DNA from: Gautieria morchelliformis
Lineage: Eukaryota > Basidiomycota > Agaricomycetes > Gomphales > Gomphaceae
DNA length: 64,000 nucleotides
Assembly (NCBI GenBank): GCA_015179125.1
Contig: WHVA01000254.1
Location: forward strand, 62,001-126,000
Direction of reading: 5' to 3'
The notes beneath the pieces were generated by a model. The model was given only the letters and a program-made list of their open reading frames with translations, had not been told where the DNA came from and searched no databases. The position numbers and the translations under genes were made by a program. Shown here piece after piece: positions 31,683 through 42,256 of the stretch. Position 1 is the first letter of the stretch; every line of letters starts with the position of its first letter.

Positions 31683-34323
31683 AGGGCACTAGCTGCATCC
31701 TCGTTCCCGTGCAGAGCGTGTATAATATATGTAATTCTTCCATTTTCCCAATCCCAATGACTGTATTATACCCTATCTGCGTGCCTACACTGGAATCCAA
31801 ACGCTGCGCCGCCGTTCTACGCAACTATACACGCCGTATGGGCATAGCTACACACAATATGCAGCCTTGCGGAAATGCTACTGCCCCCTACGTCACCTCT
31901 CTAGTGCCCCGTAGCGGCTGGCCTCAGCAGACTACAAATCCCTATGGAGCTTGGTGGCGTGCTACAGGGCACTACGTCGCGCTACGATGGCAGGCGGTCG
32001 GCTATGGAAGGCTACATGACAGGGGGGGTTGCTACGACGCTAAAGGTGCTACGTGCGCTATGTAAAGCTAAGTAACACCCTCTTTTTTTCCTGATCCACG
32101 GTGGGTCTAGTCTATAGACCGAGGTCCATAGACCGTTTCCCGGTAGCCCGGAAGTTCTGGCCCCAACGAGCTGTGACAACCAGGGTGTTTGGCGGAGACA
32201 GAATTGCTTTCCCACAAGACATTATTTGTTTTTCCGATATAAAATGTCCGTGTGTCACTCGGTGTCACGATCGGACTGAGCCTTGACCGCTGACTGGCTC
32301 TGTTGTTGACCCTCGTGCTGCTTTCAGACTGTCGCCTGATGTCTCTGGTCTCTGCTCGTGTTGAGCGGCAGGCGCGAAGGCCAGGTAGTGAGTTTAAAGG
32401 TAGCGTGGGGTGGATGGCCCAGCCCAGGCGTCCCGAGGAGGTACGTCCTCGGATGGATGAAACGGAGGAACCTCTTCAGGCTTCCAGTATTCCGCCTTGA
32501 CAAACTCGCCAAACGAGTTTGTCAAGGCGGAGTATTGGGAGAGGGACGTAGGCAGGAGGGAGCGGTGGACGTGGCACCACCCATGCTGGTGGCTCTGCTA
32601 CCACAATCCAATATGCCCGGCGCTGGGAGAACAATGAGGGGGGCCGTACACTGCAAGAGAGTTAGAGATGGATGCACACGTTGCCACTGGTTCTCGTTCC
32701 GTGCCAAAGGCTGCCTGGCGAATAAGTCGCTGTTCGCCAGGCGTTTTTGTATTGACTGCTATAAATATTGTCAGCATATCAGACCGATAGATTTCCAGGA
32801 AAGCGGAACAAGCAGCGCCAAATCAGCTCAAAATACACAGAAAAGATTGGGCCAAGTAGTGAACAGAATCAAGACAATATAGTACTTACTTTGAGCCTGT
32901 GTGTGAGGGGAGCCTTACTCCACCTCTCGATCGCCTCTTGGATATCAGCGAGCCGGAGTCGCCGTGATGGTGAACCCAGGATTGCGGCTTGGATGAGGGG
33001 ATCCAAGCAGGGTCCAGAGGACAGGCTGCCAGACCAGGTCAGGGTCTCGAGGCCCACAGACCTCCGCTGTTCCAAAGCACCCGCTAATGTGGTCAACCGG
33101 TATGAATTGCAGTCATTGAGCTAACATGAAGATGTACTCACAGTTTTTCTCCAACTGCGTGAACTCCACGAGTTCACGCAGTTGGAGAAAAACCGTGAGT
33201 GGGAGTCCCGGCTGAGTCACTCAGAAGTACCGTAATCGGCGGTAGGCGTGGTGGTCCCATCGGTGGAGGATGGGTGGGAAGAGATGGTGCAGGTGCAGGA
33301 AGAGAAGAAGTTATATACTCCAACGCGGAATGGCGCGTGACGTGGCAAATTACAACCCCATGAAGAAGGTTCTCACAATCAGATATAGGTATAGTACATA
33401 CACGCCATCCCAAGAAGCCCTGCTGTACAGCCACGCTTTCAGGCTTGGGGATACACGCCCTCTGTCAATAACGACCTACAGCTCTAGGGTCTTTAGCGTG
33501 CCGCTGCATCTTGGCCGTAGTAGGTGTGGGCGAGTGTCCAGCTCGCTATCGATCTTCCAATGGGCCATTACAGCTCTATTCGGAATGGGTCCGGTGGGGG
33601 GTTTCCCACGAGAAATTTGGAGTGACCAAGGAGACTGAATTGGGAGCAGCAACAGCATTTGCGTTGGGAGGTGTCTCCTCATGCGCAGGTCTGTTTGCCG
33701 GAGCTTCGCTTTGCTGTTCTTGATCCATTTCTCCCAGTACTAGAGATTGAGCCTCTCTCATCCCAGCCTCCAAGCCCATGAGATCAGCGCACAGAATGAA
33801 TATATATCCTGGCAGGACCATCGACTACACTCTTCCGAACCAGTAGCTCCTCTGACAGCATACTGGACACTAACCATTCATGATGTCTAGCCACAGGGGT
33901 ACGTCCATCTCTAACCATCTCACCGTGTAAGGCCCTGCTCATCGTTCTCTCGGCTACGTGATTTGTGCATTGGCAACGTCCGCTACGGTTGGAACCACGT
34001 CTATCGGTCCTTTATTCCCATCGGGACACCACAGCCATTATTAGTCAGTTCCCTCGTCCCAGCTTTGACGGGTTTGTGAAAGCGGAGACGTGGAAGCCTG
34101 ACGAGGTTCCCCTGTTCAAGCATCCATCGGAGGACGTATATCCTCAGTATGCCTGTGCTGGGCCACCCAACCCCTACCGTCGCATCCGTGACAACCACAA
34201 CCTGGCCTTCCATACACTGCGAGACACAGAGATGCACTTACTGGTTGCTGAAATTCTTTGGAGATGCGCCTCGTAGCCAGATCCCACATGTCTCGGATTC
34301 GAAGTCCCAACACAGGAGCAAAG
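31683..34323. other. Weakly annotated region with strong hairpins and degraded gene pieces
   Basis: 31930-32080 has repeated GCTAC/GCTATG words. 32110-32155 is an inverted match of 27131-27172. Three hairpins lie at 32494-32528 (15-bp stem), 32713-32742 (10 bp) and 33144-33192 (22 bp). A minus frame (32869-33096) with PLIQAAILGSPSRRL and ADIQEAIERW resembles part of a forkhead domain, weakly. 34060-34230 (minus) and 32370-32510 (plus) are diverged copies of one coding-like segment (WPSTGILRIYVLRWM against WPSPGVPRRYVLGWM). No intact gene is seen. Confidence 0.35.
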
Positions 34324-34842
34324 TCATTGATGGGCTGAGGGGAGAAGGCTCGACGAGTGCCGTCCCAGGTCCATGCGCTTGAGGACGGCCGTGTTCCGGT
34401 GAAGCTGTTGCCTGATATGATCAAAATCGTGTCCGATAGAAGAGAGTACACTTGCAAAGGTCCTTGTTAGAGTGGATAGATGACTGAAAAAGAGCGTGAC
34501 AGAGGGAGATTGTATATACTTAGTACCGCTTCCCTCAAGAAGTTTTGCTACGCTTGACAAAGATTCCGCCAGCCTCGAAGACCGTGGAGGTACAGTAATC
34601 AGCGCAAGGAGGGTGTTGAGTCGGCAATGCGTTACCGTGGCTAGACGGGCGGCGGCGGTTGCATGGCGCATGGCGGTTCGGACGACGGACGCTGCGTGAA
34701 GCGCATTGGGGCAAGTATGACCCGGGCCCGATCTAGTACATAGCACACTTGAGAAAGCTAGTGCGAGTCGTCGAAACAGAGCGAAGAAGCAGCTAGGACT
34801 GTGGGTGGCAGGGTCGGTGCAGTTTATGTAGCACCGAATCAC
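34324..34842 (-). CDS. Hypothetical minus-strand ORF
   Basis: 172 codons. The C-terminal half is helix-prone (FFSHLSTLTRTFASVLSSIG, DFDHIRQQLHRNTAVLKRMD). The N-terminus is Cys/Arg-rich and may not be coding. No family is recognised; it could be an exon of a larger gene. Confidence 0.3.
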   Translation of the reverse strand: MIRCYINCTDPATHSPSCFFALFRRLALAFSSVLCTRSGPGHTCPNALHAASVVRTAMRHATAAARLATVTHCRLNTLLALITVPPRSSRLAESLSSVAKLLEGSGTKYIQSPSVTLFFSHLSTLTRTFASVLSSIGHDFDHIRQQLHRNTAVLKRMDLGRHSSSLLPSAHQ

Positions 34843-36117
34843 TAGTAGCGTGACAAGACAAGAACGTGTCTGAGATTTTTTTTATCTAATTGGCAGGCAT
34901 GCCAAGCAAACGCAGAGTTTACAAATTGGTGAAATTTTGTTTTTTTTTTACAAATTACAAATTAAATTTCTAACAACGCCGTGGGCGACAGGTTGAACAG
35001 GACTGGGTAAGAGTAGCGACGCTGTCGGTGCCCATGCGGGAGGCTGAACACATATAGAGCGCAGTTTGGTGATTGTATTAACGCCTTCCTGCTGGACCAG
35101 TGGTAATATCCCGGTCTGGGCAGGATTGAACTCAAGAAGCGGGCATTGGGAACCCGCGCGTTCGACACCCAGGGAGGCATTTTTGTTTCTTACTCCAGTG
35201 AGTGTGCCTTGCGCCTCTGAGTTTTTTTTTCGCAAGTGTCCTCTGCTCAACTCTCCGTCCTCTTAACTCGATGACCAGTCCATCACACAATCCCTCCTTT
35301 TCTGTTTCTTCCCTTCTACCTTCTCTTTCGAACACATATATCTCATTTCTGATGCATTTAATCACACACACCCCCTTCCAATCTGCATGCCATGTACCTA
35401 CCGCAGCACCCAGCGCACCAACCCATGAGTCACATACACGCGTTCAACTACGTACCCATCCCATTTACAACATAGTTCATTTCACACGACAGTTAAATAG
35501 CTATGCTATGTATCGTACCCACTCAGTTAATTGAACTCACCCCCTCACAACAACCTATTCATTTCGACGCATTCACCTGCATATTTTCCATCAGTCTTAC
35601 ACACTCTACAAGAGAAAGCCTACAGACCTATATCCTTCGAATACACTCTCGATTCGGCTTCGCTTGGAAGCTTGAATCATATACCTATCACAACACAACA
35701 CACTTGACTTAGATATCTTCACACGTACACCACCAGTCGATGTTCTTCTTTGGCATAGGTTTCCGAGACGCTGTCCCTGAAACATTGTGGTCAATTGTTT
35801 GTGTCACATTTCTCAAACCTTGAATAAACATTTCTTAGCAGGGCTTTCCTACACGTCACCTGCCCGCTTTCACTGTCGTTTCTTGGTGATCTCAGCAAGC
35901 TCTCACCTAGTGTATTTCCACAAGGTCTCAGTTCCCATTTGGTGAAGCCCAGTGTGATGTGTTAAAAAGTCGGTGCGTACTATGCAAACAAAAGGTCTAC
36001 TGACGCTTGTGAAATGACAATCATCTCCACTTGAGCTTGTTAGATGGTTGTGTAAGCCTGATGTGAGCCACTCAACCTGCTTCCACATAGCTAATCCATA
36101 TGCTCACACAGCCTGTC
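34843..36117. other. No supported gene
   Basis: AT-rich or C-rich sequence. 35073-35185 has some tRNA-like features (box A- and box B-like words, a 7-bp end pairing) but does not fold as a tRNA. No repeat ends found. Confidence 0.3.
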
Positions 36118-36857
36118 TGTGAGGGCAACACTAATGACGAAGCCACAACCAAAAGATACTCAAGGAGATAAGAGCCGATACTAGGACAATGACCAACTGT
36201 GTAGTGGGTATCCTCAGTTTATAACTCTACCAACGATAGATACATGGGGACTTGCCTGTGTAGTGGGTATCCTCAGAGATCAAGCTGAGGAAATGCCACC
36301 ACACGGGCTACAGTCTTATAGCGCTGGCAAGGCTTACAAAATAGGGAAGACAGAAACTTGTAGAAGGTTACGGAAGGTGACGGAAGGTTATGGAAACTGA
36401 CGGAAGGTGACGGAAACTCATGGAAGGAAATAGAAACTTGTGGAAGGAAACGCGTGAACCCTGACATCACCCCCCTCTCAATGCTTGTCGTCCCAGCAAG
36501 CACAGCTGCCACCTAGCCCCCAACATCCACCGAGACATCGTTTCCAAGTATGCCACAGGCGGGACCACCATCTCTCCTGGCCCTTCCCTTCCTGGTAGTG
36601 CAGGTCGATGATGAGCTCAGGGGGATTGGGGTCCATGGGCAAGTGCGGCCCTCGAAACCTTGCTCGACGTATTCGCTCTCCTGCCATGTTACGGAAACGC
36701 CGCCCCACCCAGCCTTCGAAAGTGTAGGGGGTTCCACAAGGGGGGTTTCATCGTTGAGGAAGACAGGGTCGCCGATGTAGTACGTGTTCTCTCGTCTGTG
36801 TCGGGGTCTGAGGAATGCGAGTGCAGGGCGAGTGGGCACCTGACTCTTCGCTGGTGT
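36118..36857 (-). mobile_element. 3' end of a minus-strand gypsy-type element (H): LTR, polypurine tract, coding tail
   Basis: A 349-bp LTR (36118-36466, TGTGAGGGCAACAC to CCCTGACA) shares end sequences with family G. It carries a run of GGAAGGTGACGGAA-like repeats (36360-36450). The polypurine tract GAGAGGGGGGTGA (minus) lies at 36467-36479. Beyond it are open minus frames (36478-36708, 36513-36839) that would be the polyprotein C-terminus but contain no domain I can name. The element is cut at 36857 by the copia LTR and its other part is not found in the window. Confidence 0.5.
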
Positions 36858-37354
36858 TGTAGAGGACAGGAATTATAGGCAGTAGGTATGGACTTGTTGC
36901 TCAAAAGAATAGACTAGAAAACAATTCACTCTCTCAGTGAATTTAGTTGTCACTGTAAATATATTATACACTACCTAGAAAACAATTCACTACAGAGGAT
37001 TTCTAGGTTAATAAATCGAAAGAATGCTAGACTAATTTACTTGCCTCTCTCAGTGAATTTAGTTGTCACTGAGAGAGGGGGAAACTGTTTCACTGCGCAT
37101 GTACTACTACCCGGCCCTTTAGCGCCCAAGAGCTCGCACGTCGAAGTCATTTCAGACTCCGCTGGGTGCAGCCGCTTGTGAAAGTAGGAATAACAAGATG
37201 AAATGGGGAGATAGGGAGTGAGTGGAAAATTTCGAAAATAACCAGAGAAATGGATGCATGATACAAGAACAACATGAGAAGAAATTGAGAAAGCACACAA
37301 CAAATTGGATATATTATGCTTGATTTTGGTGCAGGAGCATCAATGCACCCAACA
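36858..37354 (-). repeat. 3' LTR of the copia element
   Basis: TGTAGAGGACAGG to TGCACCCAACA as written on plus. It has a 13-bp-stem hairpin at 37044-37078 (CCTCTCTCAGTGA and its complement). The polypurine tract CTTGAGGGGGCG (minus) lies at 37355-37366. Confidence 0.93.
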
Positions 37355-37367
37355 CGCCCCCTCAAGC

Positions 37368-40300
37368 TTAATATATTCCGATTTGTTCATTGAGGATCTT
37401 CACTCTAGGACTAGGAAGTCCTTTGGTGAGGATATCTGCCAACATTTGTTCGGTTGGCAAATAAACGAGCTTGGCTTGTTGATTTTTGATTATATCTCGA
37501 AGGAAATATAATCTGATGTCGAAATGTTTGGTTCTCGTGTGTTGTTGAGTGCCATACGTGATGGCAATGGCTGATTGATTGTCTGAATAAATTTTGATGG
37601 GTCTGTTCAGTGGTTGGAATATTTCAGAAATAAAATGGCGCATCCAAAGAGCCTCTTTGCCCGCATGGGTCAGGGCGACGAATTCGGCTTCAGTTGATGA
37701 GAGGGCTACTATCGACTGTTTCTGGCAACTCCATGAAACAGTGCCTCCATCAATCTGAAATAAGTATGCCGAATACGAACGCCTATGACTCTGTGAACCC
37801 CAATCCGCATCTGAATACCCCATCAAACCGTCTCGATTTCTTCCAAGTGTGAGCTTGTAATGCTTCGTGCCTTTCAAATATTTGAAGACACGTTTGACTG
37901 CATTCCAATGTGTGCCACCTGGATTTTCGAGGAATTGCAAAAGCAATGACACCGCAAATGCAATGTCAGGTCGAGTGGCTACAGCTGCCCACATCAGTGA
38001 TCCTATAGCTTGCCTGTATGGAAACTTCGACATGGCTTTCTTGCCTCTCTCTGTAGAAGGACACTGGTCTTTTGATAATTTAACAGCTGGATCAAGGGGC
38101 GTAGCATAAGTCTTTGCATCTTCGAGATTGAATTTCTTGATGATCTTCTCGATGTATGCAGGTTGTGAAATTGCAATAGTTTTCTTCTGCCAGTCTCTTT
38201 CGATTTTGAGATTCAATAGCCAATGAATCTCGCCTAGATCTTTCATACTGAAGACCTGAGCAAGATCTCGTTTGACTTCGTCCAGGACTGGCTGATTCTC
38301 AGCTGTGATGGTGAGATCATCCACAGCTGTTGCAATGATCACATGCCCCTTTCCGCCACGTCTATAAAATACAGCCCCATCTGTGGCTGACGTAGTGAAT
38401 CCTAATTTGTGGAATTCACCACTTAGACGTTTGTACCATTCCCTTCCAGATTGTTTGAGGCCATAGAGTGCTTTCTTCAAAAGTAGCACTTCGTCTTTGT
38501 CTCTAGACTCATATCCATACGGTTGTTTCATGTAAATAGGTTCAGGTAGTGTAGCATTGAGGTATGCATAGTCCACGTCCATTTGATGGATAGGCCAGTC
38601 ATTCCTAGCAGCAATGGCGCATATGATCCGTAGGGAGGATAACCGAGCAACAGGTGAGTATGTCTCATCATAGTCGACTCCAAACTTCTGTGTGAAGCCT
38701 TGGGCGACCATTCTCGATTTAGGCATTATTGGTTTCCCTTCTGGGTTACGCTTCCAAAGGTAGACCCATTTATTACCGACAATATTGGCTCCAGGAGGTG
38801 GTTTGGCTCGTTCCCACACTCCCTTGTCGATTAGGGCCTCATACTCTTTGTCCATTGATTTCTTCCATATAGGATTACTCAGAGCTTCGTCTGCATTGCT
38901 AGGTTCAATTTGACTCAAATCCGGCGCCTTGTTATTGTTTTGACCGTCGGTTAGAAACGCACTGATGGCACACTCATAGCTACTGATGCCATCAATCTCG
39001 GAGGATAATTCTTGGTCGAATAAAACTTCTTTATGGTCCTCAACATCCTCGTAAGCTAGCGTAGTCATATGTGCGCCAGCTTGTCTCTGGGTTTGAGATC
39101 TTGTTACGGGACCTGATGGGGCCGGCTGCACTTGTTGTTGACGGATCCTTTCGCTTCTCCTTATCGGTTCAGCTTCTCTAGGTCTGTCATCAACTCCCTG
39201 AATAGGTTGCAGCTTTTCAAGATATTCCTCTGGTGCATTTTCATCAATTTCTTCGATCTTTGCCTCTTCGCTGACTAAGCGACCGGGCATAGGCACTGAT
39301 GCCGGAATGGCCTTCTTCTCCTCTCTAGACGTAGGTAGCTTGGATTCCTCAATAGAAATGATTGGGACCTTTCCCTTTTTCATCTCTGAATCAAACACAA
39401 CATTCCGCTCGACAGAAACTTTGTGCGAGTCAGGCCAATAAATATAATGACCATGGCTCTGCGCAGAAATTCCTATCCACCAAGCTCTCTTGGCACGAGC
39501 TTCCAATTTATCTCCCTGAGTGACCTTAACATAGACTTCAATTCCCCACGCGTGAATGTCTTTGAGATTCGGTTTCTCATGGTGGATCATCTCGTAGGGC
39601 GTTTTATCCGGTAGAGCTCTTGTGTGCGTCCTGTTCCTAAGATAATTGGCATGCTGTATTGCATAGCCCCATAATATCTTAGGAAGGCCTGATTCTAACA
39701 GCATGGCACGAGTTCTCTCAGTGAGAGTTCGGTTCAGACGTTCGGCAACACCATTAGACTCTGGTGTGTCGTGTACCGTCAACTGATGCTTCGTGCCTTG
39801 TTTGGCTAGATGCTGTTCGAATTCAGAGCTCGTATACTCGCCCCCTCGATCAGAAACAAGTGCCTTGATGTGCACATTTCTCTGTCGAAGCATTAAAGCC
39901 TCATAGAGCTTGTACTTTGAGAATGCTTCTGATTTGTTCGCCATGAGATAGATCACCGATTCTCTTGAGTAATCATCGATAAAGGAGACATAATATGACT
40001 TCTTATCGATTGTGAGGTGCCTTGCAGGTCCCCAGACATCAGAATAAATTCTGTCACCGAATTTTGACGTTCGGTCTCTGGGTTCTCGAGGAAGAGGTTT
40101 GCGTGCAATCTTGGCCTGAATACACGCATCGCAGACAATTCTATCGCCTGTGGAGCTCAGTTCAATGCCCAATATCATGCCATGATTTAATAGATGTTGT
40201 AGGGACTTCTGTGAGATATGCCCCATTTTTTGATGAATTTCCATGGCAGACAAACACATATGGGCTTGAGCACTTGGTGACTGGAGGTCTAGTCGATATA

Positions 40301-41612
40301 AACCATTGACCTTCGGTGCTTGCATCAATACCTTTCCAGTAGCGTTAGATATTGTGCATTTCTGGCCACCGAGTCGAATGTCGTAGCCAGCATCATCGCA
40401 CCGACCGATCGAGACGAGGGTAGCAGCAATTTTTGGAGCATAATATGTATCTTGCAACGTGACTTCTACTGTTTTATCTCCAACCTTGTTGGATAATACA
40501 AGCAGTCCTGAACCGAAGGCATCAAAAGTGCCTTTGTTGGCTGCTCGGATAGTCCTCGGCTGTGAGAATTGACAGTAGTTCCTCAATAAATTTTTGTGAG
40601 GAGTCATATGCGATGTCGTTCCGGTGTCGAGTATAACTATAACTCCTGAGGATGTGCTCAGATTGAAATTAGAGCACTCGTCAAAATTGGTGAAGGCAAG
40701 ATGCCCATCACCACTTTCCTCAGAAGAGGACTCTTCTTCGGCAACATTCGCTTTTGCTTTACCCTTCTTCTTCTTCTTGGCTTTGGCTTTTTTCTTCTGA
40801 CGTGGTCCTTGACCTTCTTTACCACCTCCTTTAGCCCAGCAATTTTTGATGGAATGTCCAGGCTTTTTGCAGTTGGTGCATACATGCGCCTTCTGCGCCT
40901 TCTGGTCCTTCTTAGTAGATGAACCAATAAACACCTGCTCTTCTTGCGGGAGTGTTTTCTTCCTGTCATACTGAGCCTTTAGTACCCTAATAATATTATC
41001 AGGGACCAATGGCATCCCGCATTCTTCAAGCGAAGTGGTAAGGGCGTTCATGACTGCCTCATAGGATGGTGGAAGTGACGCAAGGATGATGTCCATAAAT
41101 TCTTCTTCGGAAACTCTGGCTCCCATCTCATTAAGACGAGCATATAGGTCTTGGGCCTTGTCCAAATGATCTCTCAAGTCTCCATCCTCAGGACATCTCA
41201 TACTGCGGAGTTGTCGCTGCAGGCTGGTGAGGACCATCTTGGGCTTTTTGGTCATCTCATTGACCAATGCATCCCAAGTCTCTTTTGCTGTCTTCTGCTT
41301 CTGTAGCATCAGGGCTAATGACTCTGACACTGAGACGATGATTTGGGTCTTGGCTTGTCCTTCTCTAGCAAGGTATCTCTCCAGCTTCTCCTCAGCCTTA
41401 TCCATCTGAGTTTCCTCAGCTTCTGTAAGAATATGGCCTGGGGGCATAACTGGAGGATCAGGAGGTCGAGTGACTCTCCCTTCTACATGCTTGAGTAGAT
41501 TTTTGGACTCGAAATAGCTGATGAGAGTGGCTCGCCACAATGGCCAATTACTTCCATCAGTAGCAAGCTTCTCAACACCCAATAGCTTCTCAGAAGTGTC
41601 TCCGGGGCCCAT
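37368..41612 (-). CDS. Copia Gag-Pol polyprotein
   Basis: 1414 residues in one frame. Gag (about 1-300) with CCHC knuckle CTNCKKPGHSIKNC (245-258) and a Lys-rich basic tail. Aspartic protease ILDTGTTSHM (D329). Integrase: H460/H465 and C494/C497 zinc site, then D525 (SDVWGP), D588 (SDRGGEY) and E624 (NGVAERLNR), a D,D35E core. Reverse transcriptase about 930-1175, MDVDYAYLNA and AVDDL (1096-1100; Ala where Tyr is common). RNase H about 1290-1400 with YSDADWGS, STEAEFVAL and YSDNQSA. The domain order protease-integrase-RT-RNase H defines Ty1/copia. The ATG lies inside the primer-binding site, 6 nt after the LTR. No frameshift or stop, so it is probably functional. No ORF separates Gag from Pol, so Gag excess would need another mechanism. 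Confidence 0.95.
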   Translation of the reverse strand: MGPGDTSEKLLGVEKLATDGSNWPLWRATLISYFESKNLLKHVEGRVTRPPDPPVMPPGHILTEAEETQMDKAEEKLERYLAREGQAKTQIIVSVSESLALMLQKQKTAKETWDALVNEMTKKPKMVLTSLQRQLRSMRCPEDGDLRDHLDKAQDLYARLNEMGARVSEEEFMDIILASLPPSYEAVMNALTTSLEECGMPLVPDNIIRVLKAQYDRKKTLPQEEQVFIGSSTKKDQKAQKAHVCTNCKKPGHSIKNCWAKGGGKEGQGPRQKKKAKAKKKKKGKAKANVAEEESSSEESGDGHLAFTNFDECSNFNLSTSSGVIVILDTGTTSHMTPHKNLLRNYCQFSQPRTIRAANKGTFDAFGSGLLVLSNKVGDKTVEVTLQDTYYAPKIAATLVSIGRCDDAGYDIRLGGQKCTISNATGKVLMQAPKVNGLYRLDLQSPSAQAHMCLSAMEIHQKMGHISQKSLQHLLNHGMILGIELSSTGDRIVCDACIQAKIARKPLPREPRDRTSKFGDRIYSDVWGPARHLTIDKKSYYVSFIDDYSRESVIYLMANKSEAFSKYKLYEALMLRQRNVHIKALVSDRGGEYTSSEFEQHLAKQGTKHQLTVHDTPESNGVAERLNRTLTERTRAMLLESGLPKILWGYAIQHANYLRNRTHTRALPDKTPYEMIHHEKPNLKDIHAWGIEVYVKVTQGDKLEARAKRAWWIGISAQSHGHYIYWPDSHKVSVERNVVFDSEMKKGKVPIISIEESKLPTSREEKKAIPASVPMPGRLVSEEAKIEEIDENAPEEYLEKLQPIQGVDDRPREAEPIRRSERIRQQQVQPAPSGPVTRSQTQRQAGAHMTTLAYEDVEDHKEVLFDQELSSEIDGISSYECAISAFLTDGQNNNKAPDLSQIEPSNADEALSNPIWKKSMDKEYEALIDKGVWERAKPPPGANIVGNKWVYLWKRNPEGKPIMPKSRMVAQGFTQKFGVDYDETYSPVARLSSLRIICAIAARNDWPIHQMDVDYAYLNATLPEPIYMKQPYGYESRDKDEVLLLKKALYGLKQSGREWYKRLSGEFHKLGFTTSATDGAVFYRRGGKGHVIIATAVDDLTITAENQPVLDEVKRDLAQVFSMKDLGEIHWLLNLKIERDWQKKTIAISQPAYIEKIIKKFNLEDAKTYATPLDPAVKLSKDQCPSTERGKKAMSKFPYRQAIGSLMWAAVATRPDIAFAVSLLLQFLENPGGTHWNAVKRVFKYLKGTKHYKLTLGRNRDGLMGYSDADWGSQSHRRSYSAYLFQIDGGTVSWSCQKQSIVALSSTEAEFVALTHAGKEALWMRHFISEIFQPLNRPIKIYSDNQSAIAITYGTQQHTRTKHFDIRLYFLRDIIKNQQAKLVYLPTEQMLADILTKGLPSPRVKILNEQIGIY

Positions 41613-41617
41613 AACCC
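41605..41617 (-). other. Copia primer-binding site (initiator-Met tRNA anticodon arm)
   Basis: Directly after the 5' LTR the minus strand reads GGGTTATGGGCCC. This complements GGGCCCAUAACCC, the anticodon stem-loop of eukaryotic initiator tRNA-Met. It indicates half-tRNA priming as in Drosophila copia. Confidence 0.8.
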
Positions 41618-42114
41618 TGTAGAGGACAGGAATTATAGGCAGTAGGTATGGACTTGTTGCTCAAAAGAATAGACTAGAAAACAATTCACTCTCTCAGTGA
41701 ATTTAGTTGTCACTGTAAATATATTATACACTACCTAGAAAACAATTCACTACAGAGGATTTCTAGGTTAATAAATCGAAAGAATGCTAGACTAATTTAC
41801 TTGCCTCTCTCAGTGAATTTAGTTGTCACTGAGAGAGGGGGAAACTGTTTCACTGCGCATGTACTACTACCCGGCCCTTTAGCGCCCAAGAGCTCGCACG
41901 TCGAAGTCATTTCAGACTCCGCTGGGTGCAGCCGCTTGTGAAATTAGGAATAACAAGATGAAATGGGGAGATAGGGAGTGAGTGGAAAATTTCGAAAATA
42001 ACCAGAGAAATGGATGCATGATACAAGAACAACATGAAAAGAAATTGAGAAAGCACACAACAAATTGGATATATTATGCTTGATTTTGGTGCAGGAGCAT
42101 CAATGCACCCAACA
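41618..42114 (-). repeat. 5' LTR of the copia element
   Basis: 497 bp, two differences from the other LTR (GAAATTAGG for GAAAGTAGG; CATGAAAAG for CATGAGAAG). Confidence 0.93.
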
Positions 42115-42256
42115 CCCCGTTCGGGCAACCCTCTTGTTTCGTGAAAATTCATTGGTTCACTTATTCACCGAACGGCATACTTATTCGCACAAGTTATTCG
42201 GGGCATTCGCTGTGTTCACTAATACACGATCTTAACGCCTAAAAACCAATCTTGAC
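42115..42256 (+). repeat. LTR family S, 3' end fragment
   Basis: CCCCGTTCGGGCAACC to CCAATCTTGACA matches 63588-63723. Truncated at the copia LTR; the rest of this S copy is not on the other side of the copia element. Confidence 0.8.

Larger units (their letters stand above)
36858..42114 (-). mobile_element. Complete Ty1/copia element (family C)
   Basis: Two 497-bp LTRs (36858-37354 and 41618-42114) differ at only two positions. A primer-binding site, one uninterrupted 1414-codon frame and a polypurine tract lie between them. The element is structurally intact and recent. Its flanks do not share a target duplication (GGTGT on the left, CCCCG on the right), and the right flank is LTR S while the left is element H. 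Confidence 0.93.

Noticed and set aside
32869..33096. Forkhead transcription factor gene
   Set aside because: Only about 30 residues resemble helix 1-2 of a forkhead domain; no wing or recognition helix found.
35073..35185. tRNA-like segment with box A- and box B-like words, 7-bp end pairing and a 5-bp variable-arm-like stem
   Set aside because: The T arm does not pair and no anticodon loop can be placed on either strand; at best a decayed tRNA-derived piece.
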